From Candidatus Atribacteria bacterium (lineage in GTDB: Bacteria; Atribacterota; Phoenicimicrobiia; Phoenicimicrobiales; Stramentimicrobiaceae), in assembly GCA_016934875.1 (NCBI GenBank), contig JAFGSC010000021.1, forward strand, positions 1 through 8,038: a stretch of DNA of 8,038 bases, in the 5' to 3' direction. The notes beneath the pieces are model-generated. The model was not told the origin of the DNA, made no database searches, and saw only the letters and a list, made by a program, of their open reading frames with translations. Below are positions 1 to 6,908 of this stretch, piece by piece. Position 1 is the first letter of the stretch; the number at the start of each line of letters is the position of its first letter. Both the position numbers and the translations under genes were made by a program.

Positions 1-770
1 GGGGAATCCCCGAAATTAATGGTCAATACGGCATTTGGTCCGCCATAGACATATTTATCGCTACGGGCAATTTCACCAAAAATTTCAAAAGCTTCCGCTA
101 CCTTTTCATTAGTCCAGGCTATTTCATGGTTAACCCAGGCATCATAGGTCTCCGGAGGGGCTATTCTCAACATAATGTCCTCGATCCAATCCGTACCCGG
201 CCACCCACTGGCTGCGCCTGATTCCACTCCAATGCACCATGGAGTATTGCCGTCTGCAATCATCTGGTCTGATAAAGCCATCAGTTCTTCCCATGTTTCG
301 GGAACTTCGTATCCGGCAGCAGCAAAGGCTTTCGGACTATACCAGACCATGCTCTTGAGATCGGCAGAAATGAATACAGCATAAAGTTGTCCGTCATGGG
401 AACCCAGATCAAGCCATGCTTCAGAATATTCAGAAAGCAATGTCTCTCTATCCATAAAAGTGGCTAAAGGTACCAGTTTCCCGTCTTTGGCAAATTCCAT
501 CATCTGTCCCGGATTAGGCATGACAGAAACATCCGGAGGATTTCCTGCCTCTACTCTGGTAGTTAAAATAGCAGGCAAATCACGAGTACCGGTAAATTCC
601 ACTTTTATACCTGTCTCCTCCTCAAAGGGGGCTATCATCTTGGCAAAGGCATCGGCTTCAGCCCCTGTCCAGACACCCATCACGGTTACGTTCTGCCCGG
701 CACTCCCTGAAACGATGATTATCATCAAATAAGTTAATGTAAATATTGGAAGAAAAATCTTTTTAAACAT
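1..770 (-). CDS. ABC transporter sugar substrate-binding protein, AglE-like (C-terminus cut by window edge)
   Basis: Extracellular solute-binding protein family 1, which captures a sugar in the periplasm and delivers it to an ABC permease. Only the first 256 residues are present; the family usually has about 420-460. I translated the reverse strand by hand from ATG at 770, preceded by AGGAGG with a 7-base spacer. Residues 1-24 form a signal peptide (MFKK, hydrophobic stretch, then SGSA before GQ at 25-26). There is no cysteine at the cleavage site, so a free periplasmic protein is more likely than a lipoprotein. The mature part has features I associate with alpha-glucoside binders of the AglE type: TGTRDLPAILTTRV (60-73), GNPPDV (76-81), PNPGQM (85-90), VWYSPKAF (142-149), TPWCIG (176-181), GWPGTDWIEDIMLR (189-202). 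Known AglE systems import sucrose, maltose and trehalose; the substrate here is inferred. The permease and ATPase genes are probably beyond the left edge. GC content is visibly higher than in the genes to the right. Confidence 0.9.
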   Translation of the reverse strand, partial: MFKKIFLPIFTLTYLMIIIVSGSAGQNVTVMGVWTGAEADAFAKMIAPFEEETGIKVEFTGTRDLPAILTTRVEAGNPPDVSVMPNPGQMMEFAKDGKLVPLATFMDRETLLSEYSEAWLDLGSHDGQLYAVFISADLKSMVWYSPKAFAAAGYEVPETWEELMALSDQMIADGNTPWCIGVESGAASGWPGTDWIEDIMLRIAPPETYDAWVNHEIAWTNEKVAEAFEIFGEIARSDKYVYGGPNAVLTINFGDS

Positions 771-829
771 TATTAAACCTCCTCACTTCTTACTTAACAG
801 TTGTTTAAAAAAGGTAAAAAATGAACAAT

Positions 830-936
830 CGATTATCACCCCCTCTTTTTTATTTATAGGCTTGAAATAGCTTATCCTTTAATACTTTTTTATTTTATCA
901 CTTTTTCCAAAATATTGCATCGTTACCGATGATCAC
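830..936. repeat. Pair of operator-like direct repeats CGAT(T/G)ATCAC, 97 bases apart
   Basis: CGATTATCAC lies at 830-839 and CGATGATCAC at 927-936; nine of ten bases agree. The first copy sits on the palindrome AATCGATT (827-834). The second overlaps the inverted repeat CATCG-TTAC-CGATG (918-931). The second copy ends six bases before the predicted otsAB -35 box, a natural position for a regulator. The ATCG/CGAT half-sites around a short centre would suit a LacI- or GntR-type sugar regulator, but no regulator gene is in the window and the role is inferred. Confidence 0.35.
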
Positions 937-942
937 AAGGTA

Positions 943-970
943 TTGGCAGATTAAGCTTTTGATATAAAAT
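943..970 (+). promoter_or_regulatory. Predicted sigma-70-type promoter for otsAB
   Basis: TTGGCA (943-948, five of six matches to TTGACA) and TAAAAT (965-970, five of six matches to TATAAT) are separated by 16 bases. Transcription would start near 977, leaving a leader of about 170 bases before the otsAB start codon. AT-rich DNA gives frequent chance matches to -10 boxes, so this is moderate evidence only. Confidence 0.45.
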
Positions 971-1050
971 AAGTTTCTTTAAGCCTCATTCTTAAATATA
1001 CTTCAGGCACTTTTATATCCAAGATTCCCAAAATATGTTAAAATTAAGAC

Positions 1051-1086
1051 AATAGGAGTTGTTCCTATTTTAGTTTTTTGTTTTTT
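1051..1086 (+). terminator. Terminator-like hairpin in the otsAB leader (possible attenuator)
   Basis: AATAGGA (1051-1057) and TCCTATT (1063-1069) form a perfect 7-bp stem with loop GTTGT. They are followed by a T-rich tract with two runs of six T (1074-1079 and 1081-1086). This is the form of an intrinsic terminator on the plus strand. No plus-strand gene lies upstream in the window; the neighbour is divergent. The hairpin lies about 80 bases downstream of the predicted otsAB promoter and 64 bases before its Shine-Dalgarno sequence. It could therefore attenuate otsAB or end a short leader RNA. The stem is short and only moderately GC-rich. Confidence 0.5.
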
Positions 1087-1136
1087 CATCTTCAAAAATT
1101 ATCTGACAAACATACTTTTTCTAAAAGGCCTAGCCT

Positions 1137-1144
1137 AAAGGAGG
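1137..1144 (+). promoter_or_regulatory. Ribosome binding site that fixes the otsAB start
   Basis: AAAGGAGG lies five bases before ATG at 1150. The reading frame is open further upstream, with a TTG at 1078, but that codon sits in the poly-T tract of the leader hairpin and has no ribosome binding site. The ATG at 1150 also starts the protein directly at the conserved SRIVIVSNRLPV motif. Confidence 0.9.
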
Positions 1145-1149
1145 ATTTG

Positions 1150-3357
1150 ATGTCACGCATTGTTATCGTGTCCAATCGTCTTCCAGTAACAGTAAAGAAA
1201 GTCAAAGATAAACTTACTTATCAACAAAGTGTAGGTGGACTTGCAACGGGTATGTCATCTTTTCAAAAGGATTATCAATGCTTATGGGTTGGTTGGCCAG
1301 GTATATCCAGAGAACAACTATCTGCAGAAGAAAAATCTGATCTTTTTGAAAAGATGGAACAGATGGGAAACTATGCGGTACTTTTATCTCAGTCCCAAAT
1401 TGAAGATTACTATAATGGTTTCAGCAATAAAACCATTTGGTCTCTTTTTCATTGCTTTACGCAGTTTACCGTTTACGATAATCACTTATGGGAATCTTAT
1501 CGCCAAGTAAATCAAATTTTCTGCCAAACGATTCTTGATATTATCAAGCCTAATGATATCTTGTGGATTCATGATTATCACTTAATGCTTCTACCAAATT
1601 TACTTAGGAAAAGGTTGCCCAATTTGAGCATTGGATTTTTCTTGCATATCCCGTTTCCACCAACTGAGATTTTCAGACTACTTCCATGGCGAAGAGAAAT
1701 ATTAGAAGGATTAATGGGAGCTGATTTAATTGGCTTTCATACTTACGATTATGTGCGAAACTTTCTCGATTCCATTCTTCGTTTAAGAGGTTATGAAAAT
1801 AGTTTAGGCCATGTGAATTATCAAAATCGAATGATTAAAGTGGATTCCTTCCCAATGGGTATTGATTTTGATCGTTATTTTTATTCTACCGATCAAGAGG
1901 AAACTAAAAATGAAATACAAAAAATCAGACAACAAGTGAGTCATAATAAAATCATTATCTCTGTTGACCGTTTAGACTATACTAAGGGAATACCTGAAAG
2001 ATTAAAAGCATTTTCAACTTTTCTAGAAGATAACCCTGAATATTGGGAAAAAGTTACGATGATCCTTGTTGCAGTTCCATCTAGAACTGATGTTCCTCAA
2101 TATCAGAATTTAAAGAAGCAAGTTGATGAAATGATCGGCTATATCAACGGAAAATTTGGGAAATTAGGATGGTCTCCCATCCTATACCTTTATCGTTCCA
2201 TACCTTTCCATGAATTAGCTGCTTTGTACTATACTGCAGATATTGCTCTAATAACTCCCCTAAAAGATGGAATGAATCTGATTGCCAAAGAATACATTGC
2301 TACAAAGAAAGACGCAACAGGAGTCTTAATCTTAAGTGAAATGGCTGGGGCTGGCAACGAAATGAGTGAAGCGCTTATTGTTAATCCCAATAATTGCACC
2401 CAAATCTCTTGGGCAATAAAATATGCATTAAACATGGATGATAAAGAACAGTTGAAAAGAATTCTAAGTATGCAAAAACGCCTTAAGACTTATGACGTTA
2501 AGAAGTGGTCTGAAGATTTCAAGGAAAATTTAATTAAAATAAAAAATACCCAAAAAAGTTTATCAGCTAAATTTTTATCCCCCAAGAATAGGTTAAAAAT
2601 CATTAAGAAATACAAACAAAGTAACCAACGCCTTTTCTTAATAGACTATGATGGTACTCTCGCTCCTAAATATTATAAATTCAAACAATACGAACCTTCC
2701 CCAGAAATTATCCATACAATTAACCTCCTAATCCATGACCCTAAGAATAAGGTCGTTATCGTCAGCGGCCGAGAGAAAAATTTATTAGAGGAATGGTTTC
2801 AAAGTACACAAGTAGACCTTATTGCCGAACACGGAGCCTGGCTAAAAAAGGACTCAAATGAATGGAAAACAATTGAACCATTGAAAAAAGAATGGAAAGA
2901 ACAAATAAAGCCTATCTTAGAAGTATATACTAATCGAACCCCAGGCTCATTCATTCAGGAAAAAGAATATTCTCTCGTTTGGCATTACGTAAATACAGAT
3001 CCAACTTTTGGAAGAACACGTGCTATGGAATTAATGGATTCACTGACTTATCTTACCTCGAACCTAAATTTAGAAGTCATTCATGGAGAAAAGGTCATCG
3101 AGATTAAAACTACTGGAATTAATAAGGGGTTGGCAGCTTACCAATGGATTTCTGAAAAAAACTGGGATTTTATCTTAGCTATTGGTGATGACTGGTCAGA
3201 CGAACCAACTTTTTCTCATTTACCAGCATCTGCTTACTCTATCAAAGTTGGGCCAGGAATTTCCACATCCAAATACAACATCCAGTCATCTACTGAAGTA
3301 CGAGCTTTTTTGAAAGAGCTGGCTTTAAAATACAAAAGCACCAAACAAATGGATTAA
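1150..3357 (+). CDS. otsAB: Bifunctional trehalose-6-phosphate synthase / trehalose-6-phosphate phosphatase
   Basis: Cytoplasmic two-step enzyme of 735 residues. It joins UDP-glucose and glucose-6-phosphate to trehalose-6-phosphate, then removes the phosphate. Residues 1-465 are a GT20 OtsA domain: N-terminal VSNRLPV with R10, GG at 29-30, W97, HDYH with D142, FLHIPFP with H166, DRLDYTKG with R274 and K279, and DGMNLIAKE with D373, N376 and E381. These correspond to the known glucose-6-phosphate and UDP-glucose binding residues of E. coli OtsA. Residues 490-735 are a HAD phosphatase of the OtsB type: DYDGT (D499, D501), SGR (539-541), AEHGAW (559-564), NKG with K659, GDDWSDE (D680, D681, D684). 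Both active sites look complete, so both activities are expected. Fused OtsA-OtsB proteins occur in eukaryotes and some bacteria. In this fused order the phosphatase can draw directly on the synthase product. K372 replaces the usual Arg of the LRDGMNL motif. The gene is divergent from the sugar-binding protein and convergent with the aldolase, 57 bases away. Product trehalose would serve as osmolyte or reserve. Confidence 0.96.
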   Translation: MSRIVIVSNRLPVTVKKVKDKLTYQQSVGGLATGMSSFQKDYQCLWVGWPGISREQLSAEEKSDLFEKMEQMGNYAVLLSQSQIEDYYNGFSNKTIWSLFHCFTQFTVYDNHLWESYRQVNQIFCQTILDIIKPNDILWIHDYHLMLLPNLLRKRLPNLSIGFFLHIPFPPTEIFRLLPWRREILEGLMGADLIGFHTYDYVRNFLDSILRLRGYENSLGHVNYQNRMIKVDSFPMGIDFDRYFYSTDQEETKNEIQKIRQQVSHNKIIISVDRLDYTKGIPERLKAFSTFLEDNPEYWEKVTMILVAVPSRTDVPQYQNLKKQVDEMIGYINGKFGKLGWSPILYLYRSIPFHELAALYYTADIALITPLKDGMNLIAKEYIATKKDATGVLILSEMAGAGNEMSEALIVNPNNCTQISWAIKYALNMDDKEQLKRILSMQKRLKTYDVKKWSEDFKENLIKIKNTQKSLSAKFLSPKNRLKIIKKYKQSNQRLFLIDYDGTLAPKYYKFKQYEPSPEIIHTINLLIHDPKNKVVIVSGREKNLLEEWFQSTQVDLIAEHGAWLKKDSNEWKTIEPLKKEWKEQIKPILEVYTNRTPGSFIQEKEYSLVWHYVNTDPTFGRTRAMELMDSLTYLTSNLNLEVIHGEKVIEIKTTGINKGLAAYQWISEKNWDFILAIGDDWSDEPTFSHLPASAYSIKVGPGISTSKYNIQSSTEVRAFLKELALKYKSTKQMD

Positions 3358-3414
3358 GAGAGACTCCGCCAACCCGTATTGCATAATTGTTCTTATCTAA
3401 ACTCATTGATTATG

Positions 3415-4470
3415 CTAAGCTACTTCAATTTTACTGCACAGGTATACATCTTGAATGGCATGGAAAATATTAATTCCTTCATCCATCGATTTTTGGAACG
3501 TTTTCCTGCCGGAAATAATACCCATACCACCTGCTCTTTTATTGATGACTGCAGTTGATACTGCCTGTTGTAAATCATTTTCTCCTGATGGGCCACCAGA
3601 ATTGATTAAACCTATTCTGCCCATATAGCAATTTGCTACCTGATAACGCGTAAGGTCAATGGGATGATTCGTGGTCAATTTGTCATAAACCAATGAGCTT
3701 GTTTTACCAAATCCAAAGGCACGAAAACCACCATTGTTGGCAGGTTGTTTCTGCTTGATTAAGTCCGCTTCAATCGTTGCTCCCAAATAATTAGCCTGAC
3801 CGGTTAAATCAGCTGAGGTATGGTAATCAATACCGTCTTTCTTAAACGCTTCATTTCTAAGATAACACCATAAAACTGTAAACATCCCCATTTGGTGAGC
3901 TTTCATAAAGGCAATGGACACCTCTTCGATCTGCCTTCTCGACTCTGGTGAACCGAAGTAAACTGTAGCACCAATACCTATTGCTCCCATTGAGTAAGCT
4001 TGTTCCACGGATGCAAACATTCTCTGATCGTAACTGTTCGGATATGATAACAATTCATTGTGATTCAATTTTACAATTAAAGGAATCTGGTTTGAATATT
4101 TACTTGAAACCATACCTAAGACTCCCAATGAAGAAGTTACAGCATTACAGCCACCTTCAATGGCTAACTTCACTATATTTTCAGGATCAAAATATATTGG
4201 ATTTGGAGCAAAAGAGGCTCCTGCAGAATGTTCAATACCTTGATCAACCGGCAATATTGAAAGATATCCTGTTCCTTTTAATCTTCCATGATTGAACACT
4301 GTTTTCAGATTTTGCTTTACTTGTGATGAACGATCAGATAAATCAAAAATTCTTTCCACAAAATCCGGACCTGGGAGATGAATTTTTTCCTTAGAAATAG
4401 TTTCACATTGATGATCTAGCAGATAGCTAGAATCCTCTCCGAGAATTCTTTTTATTTCCTGGTAATCCAC
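3415..4470 (-). CDS. fbaB: Class I fructose-bisphosphate aldolase (FbaB/DhnA family)
   Basis: Glycolytic and gluconeogenic aldolase that interconverts fructose-1,6-bisphosphate with dihydroxyacetone phosphate and glyceraldehyde-3-phosphate through a Schiff-base lysine; cytoplasmic. The protein is 351 residues, essentially the length of E. coli FbaB. Family features: ILPVDQGIEHS (72-82) with D76, KLNHNE (134-139), GATVYFGS (167-174), WCYLRN (201-206), the Schiff-base region EADLIKQKQP (234-243; K239 is probably catalytic), NCYMGRIGLINSGGPSG (280-296), and the phosphate-binding GGMGIISGRKTFQ (314-326). The start is GTG at 4470, chosen because AGGAGG (4479-4484) lies eight bases upstream and no in-frame ATG does better. 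The gene has its own predicted promoter and may be transcribed separately from the gene before it. The stop codon lies 57 bases from that of otsAB, which runs towards it. No key residue appears to be missing. Confidence 0.95.
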   Translation of the reverse strand: MDYQEIKRILGEDSSYLLDHQCETISKEKIHLPGPDFVERIFDLSDRSSQVKQNLKTVFNHGRLKGTGYLSILPVDQGIEHSAGASFAPNPIYFDPENIVKLAIEGGCNAVTSSLGVLGMVSSKYSNQIPLIVKLNHNELLSYPNSYDQRMFASVEQAYSMGAIGIGATVYFGSPESRRQIEEVSIAFMKAHQMGMFTVLWCYLRNEAFKKDGIDYHTSADLTGQANYLGATIEADLIKQKQPANNGGFRAFGFGKTSSLVYDKLTTNHPIDLTRYQVANCYMGRIGLINSGGPSGENDLQQAVSTAVINKRAGGMGIISGRKTFQKSMDEGINIFHAIQDVYLCSKIEVA

Positions 4471-4478
4471 TTCTAAAA

Positions 4479-4484
4479 CCTCCT
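4479..4484 (-). promoter_or_regulatory. Ribosome binding site for the GTG-started aldolase
   Basis: AGGAGG on the minus strand, eight bases before GTG at 4470. A nearer-upstream ATG (4487-4489) is in another frame and lies on the wrong side of this site, so the GTG is preferred. Confidence 0.85.
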
Positions 4485-4538
4485 ATCATTTTTATAAAAA
4501 TTTAAAAAATACATGAATGAACAAATCTTTCCTTTTTC

Positions 4539-4564
4539 ATTATAACAATCAGCCGATCAGTCAA
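4539..4564 (-). promoter_or_regulatory. Predicted extended -10 promoter for the aldolase gene
   Basis: On the minus strand, TGTTATAAT (4539-4547) is a perfect extended -10 element (TGnTATAAT). TTGACT (4559-4564) lies upstream with a spacer of only 14 bases. Normal spacing is about 17, but extended -10 promoters tolerate a poor -35. Transcription would start near 4532, giving a leader of about 60 bases. The spacer overlaps an 8-base periodic repeat (ATCAGCCG ATCAGTCA ATC on the plus strand). Confidence 0.6.
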
Positions 4565-4591
4565 TCCAGAGTATTTTTGGAATAACAATCC

Positions 4592-5215
4592 TTACCATAC
4601 TTCCTGAGCTTGAACTAAAGGAATCAATTCTGCAATATTTGTAATTTCTATCAATTGCCAATAACCTTTCATATTTCTCATTTTAACTTCAACCAGAAAA
4701 TTAGTAAACTTAGATTTGTCATAATAAGTCAACCCAACAAAAGCATTACTATCGTCTATTTTTAAATAATTTATTACCTGATATTCCCAATTGCCCGGAT
4801 TGATTTTTTCCCTGATTATTTGAATAATGAATGAGTAAATACTTTCTTTATCTTCTTCTCTTTTCTCATTCCATTGGCCTGTACCAACATATCTTAGCAC
4901 TTCTTTCTTAATCATCTCTTTAAGATTTGGTGCCACCAAAGATAGAATACTCTGACTAATTTCATTACGAATATTGTCCCACCGCACTTCTGTCTCTTTC
5001 TCCGAAGCATAATATTGCCAAGTTTGGGTGATTATACTACCAACGAGATGATCTAAATCAACATATTTTTCAAATGCTATGGTATTTTGTTCAGAAACCG
5101 TCTTTTTTAGTTGTTTCAACGAAAATTGTGGAGAAACCACTGTTCTCCATAGAATATATCCAGCGATACTACTTGCGATGATGAATAATACAACGAAAAA
5201 TTTCCATTTTCTCAT
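4592..5215 (-). CDS. DUF2939-like membrane-anchored protein of unknown function
   Basis: A 207-residue protein. It has a basic N-terminus (MRKWK) and one hydrophobic segment at about residues 6-24, with no lipobox. The remainder is soluble and probably lies outside the cytoplasmic membrane. Just after the membrane segment, VVSPQFSLKQLKKTVSEQN (26-44) and FEKYVDLDHL (48-57) resemble the start of DUF2939 proteins, where a short helix pair precedes a YVD motif. I make that assignment from memory of the pattern, not from a search. The C-terminal half (about 145-195) looks like alternating beta strands, consistent with a small alpha/beta fold; the function is unknown. The start ATG at 5215 has only a weak purine-rich ribosome binding site. 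The gene follows lpd on the same strand after 76 bases and may be co-transcribed with it. A promoter for the aldolase lies after its stop. Confidence 0.75.
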   Translation of the reverse strand: MRKWKFFVVLFIIASSIAGYILWRTVVSPQFSLKQLKKTVSEQNTIAFEKYVDLDHLVGSIITQTWQYYASEKETEVRWDNIRNEISQSILSLVAPNLKEMIKKEVLRYVGTGQWNEKREEDKESIYSFIIQIIREKINPGNWEYQVINYLKIDDSNAFVGLTYYDKSKFTNFLVEVKMRNMKGYWQLIEITNIAELIPLVQAQEVW

Positions 5216-5291
5216 CTAACTTCAACCGCTTTCTCTAAAAATTTAGTAAAATCACAAATTATTTTTTGAAACGAATTTCATGGTTCATTGC

Positions 5292-6695
5292 TTATCTCAT
5301 GGATTTTATTACATGGATTGGATATCCAAGTATGCCTTCTGCGGCTTCTAAAAATGTTTCAGAAAGAGTGGGATGAGCATGGATTGTTTCAGCAATATCC
5401 AAGGCATTGCAACCCTTTTGTAAAGCTAATGAGGCCTCCGCAATCAGGTCACTAGCATGTGCACCGATAATATGAACCCCAATCATTTTATTATTCTTTT
5501 TATTGGAAATCATTTTGACATATCCCTCTTGCTCGTTCATACTCAATGCCTTTCCATTCGCTAAATAAGGAAACTTAAATACATTAACATCTTGATACTT
5601 TTCTTTTGCTTCATCTTCATTCAATCCAACGCTAGCCACTTCAGGATTTGAAAAAACACAAAACGGCACTACGCGATAAGACATGGGCTTCTGAAATCCA
5701 GCAATATGTTGAACAGCAATTTGGCCTTGCGTAGAAGCAACATGTGCCAACATTTTTTTGCCTACCACATCTCCAATAGCGTAAATCCCAGGAATATTGG
5801 TTCTCATAAATTGATCAACTTTAATCCCGTTATTTTCTAACTCAATACCTATCCCATGATGATTTAATCCTTCATAATCAGGAATCCTCCCTGTAGAGAT
5901 TAATACTTTTTCCGTTAAAATTTCTTTTTCACCTTGATTATTTTTTACTAAAACAGATAATTTTTGGTTTTTTTCAGCTATTTTTTGAACCTTGCTATTC
6001 AGTGAAAAACGAATGCCTTTCTTTTTCAAAACCTCAAATAACGAATTAGCAACCTCTGCATCAACTGGCAAAAGAATTCTGGTTAGGATATCAACAATTT
6101 CAATCTGAACGCCAAAACTATTAAAAATAGAGGCAAACTCTATTCCCGAATAACCTGCTCCAATAATAAGCATCTCTCTGGGTAGCTGCGCGAGTGATAA
6201 TACCTCATCAGTATTGATAATATTTTTGCTTTTTTCTATATCTTCAATTTCAAGTTTTCGAAAAGTTGAACCGGTCGCAATAATGATATTCCTCGTTTTT
6301 AATTTCTCTTTACTATCTTCTTGATATACAGTAACTTCTCCCGGATTATCAATTTCAGCTCTTCCTTTGATTATTTGCACTTTTCTTGCCCTTAAGAGTG
6401 ATTCTACGCCCCTGGTTAGATGCTGGACTATTCGGTCCTTACGTTTAACAACTTCAGTATACTCAAATGAAACATTTTCAGCAGTTAACCCATATTCTGC
6501 AGCGTGCTGAAAAAATTCCCAGACCTGTGCGGAACTAACCAATGCCTTGGTTGGTATGCAACCCAAATTTAGACATACGCCACCAATCTGCCCTTTCTCA
6601 ACCAACACCACTTTCAAGCCCAATTGTGCTCCTTTTAAGGCAGCTACATATCCACCAACTCCACCACCGATAATAACTACGTCTGTATCCGACAT
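5292..6695 (-). CDS. lpdA: Dihydrolipoamide dehydrogenase
   Basis: Flavoprotein of 467 residues that oxidises protein-bound dihydrolipoamide with NAD+. It serves as E3 of 2-oxoacid dehydrogenases and as L-protein of glycine cleavage; cytoplasmic. Residues in order: FAD-binding GGGVGG (10-15), redox disulfide in GGVCLNLGCIPTK (C41 and C46), IATGS (139-143), NAD-binding IIGAGYSGIEF (177-187), second FAD motif YAIGDV (305-310), and the interface catalytic pair HPTLSE (H441 and E446), equal in spacing to H444/E449 of E. coli Lpd. Length and residues indicate a full, active enzyme. The frame extends nine codons further to a TTG at 6722, but ATG at 6695 is preceded by GGGGAG with a six-base spacer and starts directly before the FAD fold. 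No lipoyl domain is fused, and no E1, E2 or GcvP/H partner lies in the window. The upstream AhpD-like gene may be a functional partner. A terminator lies between the two. Confidence 0.95.
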   Translation of the reverse strand: MSDTDVVIIGGGVGGYVAALKGAQLGLKVVLVEKGQIGGVCLNLGCIPTKALVSSAQVWEFFQHAAEYGLTAENVSFEYTEVVKRKDRIVQHLTRGVESLLRARKVQIIKGRAEIDNPGEVTVYQEDSKEKLKTRNIIIATGSTFRKLEIEDIEKSKNIINTDEVLSLAQLPREMLIIGAGYSGIEFASIFNSFGVQIEIVDILTRILLPVDAEVANSLFEVLKKKGIRFSLNSKVQKIAEKNQKLSVLVKNNQGEKEILTEKVLISTGRIPDYEGLNHHGIGIELENNGIKVDQFMRTNIPGIYAIGDVVGKKMLAHVASTQGQIAVQHIAGFQKPMSYRVVPFCVFSNPEVASVGLNEDEAKEKYQDVNVFKFPYLANGKALSMNEQEGYVKMISNKKNNKMIGVHIIGAHASDLIAEASLALQKGCNALDIAETIHAHPTLSETFLEAAEGILGYPIHVIKSMR

Positions 6696-6701
6696 ATGAT
6701 T

Positions 6702-6707
6702 CTCCCC
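6702..6707 (-). promoter_or_regulatory. Ribosome binding site that fixes the lpdA start
   Basis: GGGGAG on the minus strand lies six bases before ATG at 6695. The longer frame starting at the TTG at 6722 has no comparable site. Confidence 0.8.
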
Positions 6708-6722
6708 ACTATTGTTAATCAA

Positions 6723-6908
6723 CTAAGGAATTTCAACTCATTTTTTAATATACCCTAATTAAGATAAAAGCAGATTAGTTTGATCTAATCTGCTTTGAAT
6801 AGAAAAAAATAATAAACTTGCCCTAAACGAAATTTACTAATCCAAAACTTGGATACGGAAACCTTGCGTTTCTCTCTATTACATCTAGATATTCCCTATC
6901 CTAAATCA
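6723..6908. other. Intergenic region between the AhpD-like gene and lpdA
   Basis: There is no gene in these 186 bases. The only strong element is the hairpin at 6767-6796. Weak 5-bp inverted repeats also occur at TCCAA-AAC-TTGGA and GAAAC-CTTGC-GTTTC, but they are common in sequence this AT-rich. lpdA must have its own promoter if the hairpin terminates well. TATATT (6751-6756 on the minus strand) is a possible -10, but no -35 box matches it. Confidence 0.5.
6761..6796 (-). terminator. Intrinsic terminator after the AhpD-like gene
   Basis: AAAGCAGATTAG (6767-6778) and CTAATCTGCTTT (6785-6796) form a perfect 12-bp stem with a six-base loop. On the minus strand the stem runs into TTTTATCTTAATT, the expected U-rich tail. 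The plus strand has no T tract after the stem, so it works in one direction only. It lies 112 bases after the stop of the AhpD-like gene and 71 bases before the lpdA start. Confidence 0.85.

Larger units (their letters stand above)
771..1149. promoter_or_regulatory. Divergent intergenic region between the sugar-binding protein and otsAB
   Basis: This 379-base AT-rich region has no convincing gene. It must carry the control signals for both divergent genes. I see a plus-strand promoter candidate (943-970), an inverted repeat CATCG-TTAC-CGATG (918-931), two near-identical copies of CGAT(T/G)ATCAC (830-839 and 927-936), the palindrome AATCGATT (827-834), and a terminator-like hairpin at 1051-1069. 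No minus-strand promoter for the binding-protein gene stands out: GATAAAAT and TATAAAT strings occur, but none has a good -35 box at normal spacing. Confidence 0.6.

Noticed and set aside
175..732. Plus-strand open frames at 175-384 and 460-732
   Set aside because: They lie opposite the binding-protein gene, whose minus-strand frame is continuous and matches a known family. They have no ribosome binding site and no recognisable domain.
1078..1149. Longer otsAB start at TTG 1078, adding 24 residues
   Set aside because: The TTG lies in the poly-T tract of the leader hairpin and has no ribosome binding site. ATG 1150 has a strong one and begins at the conserved N-terminal motif.
1235..2435. Open frames at 1235-1510 (plus) and 2229-2435 (minus) within otsAB
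   Set aside because: Both overlap a complete and well-conserved synthase domain and show no family features of their own.
3381..3415. Inverted repeat GCATAAT...ATTATGC between the convergent otsAB and fbaB stops as a shared terminator
   Set aside because: The 7-bp AT-rich stem has a loop of about 20 bases and no T tract on either strand. It may be a weak structure, but it does not meet the form of an intrinsic terminator.
3981..4295. Plus-strand open frame at 3981-4295
   Set aside because: It lies opposite the aldolase coding sequence, without a ribosome binding site or a recognisable domain.
5264..5282. Small hairpin TGAAA-TTCG-TTTCA (minus strand) after lpdA as a terminator
   Set aside because: The stem has only five AT-rich pairs and is followed on the minus strand by A residues, not T. 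It is unlikely to terminate.
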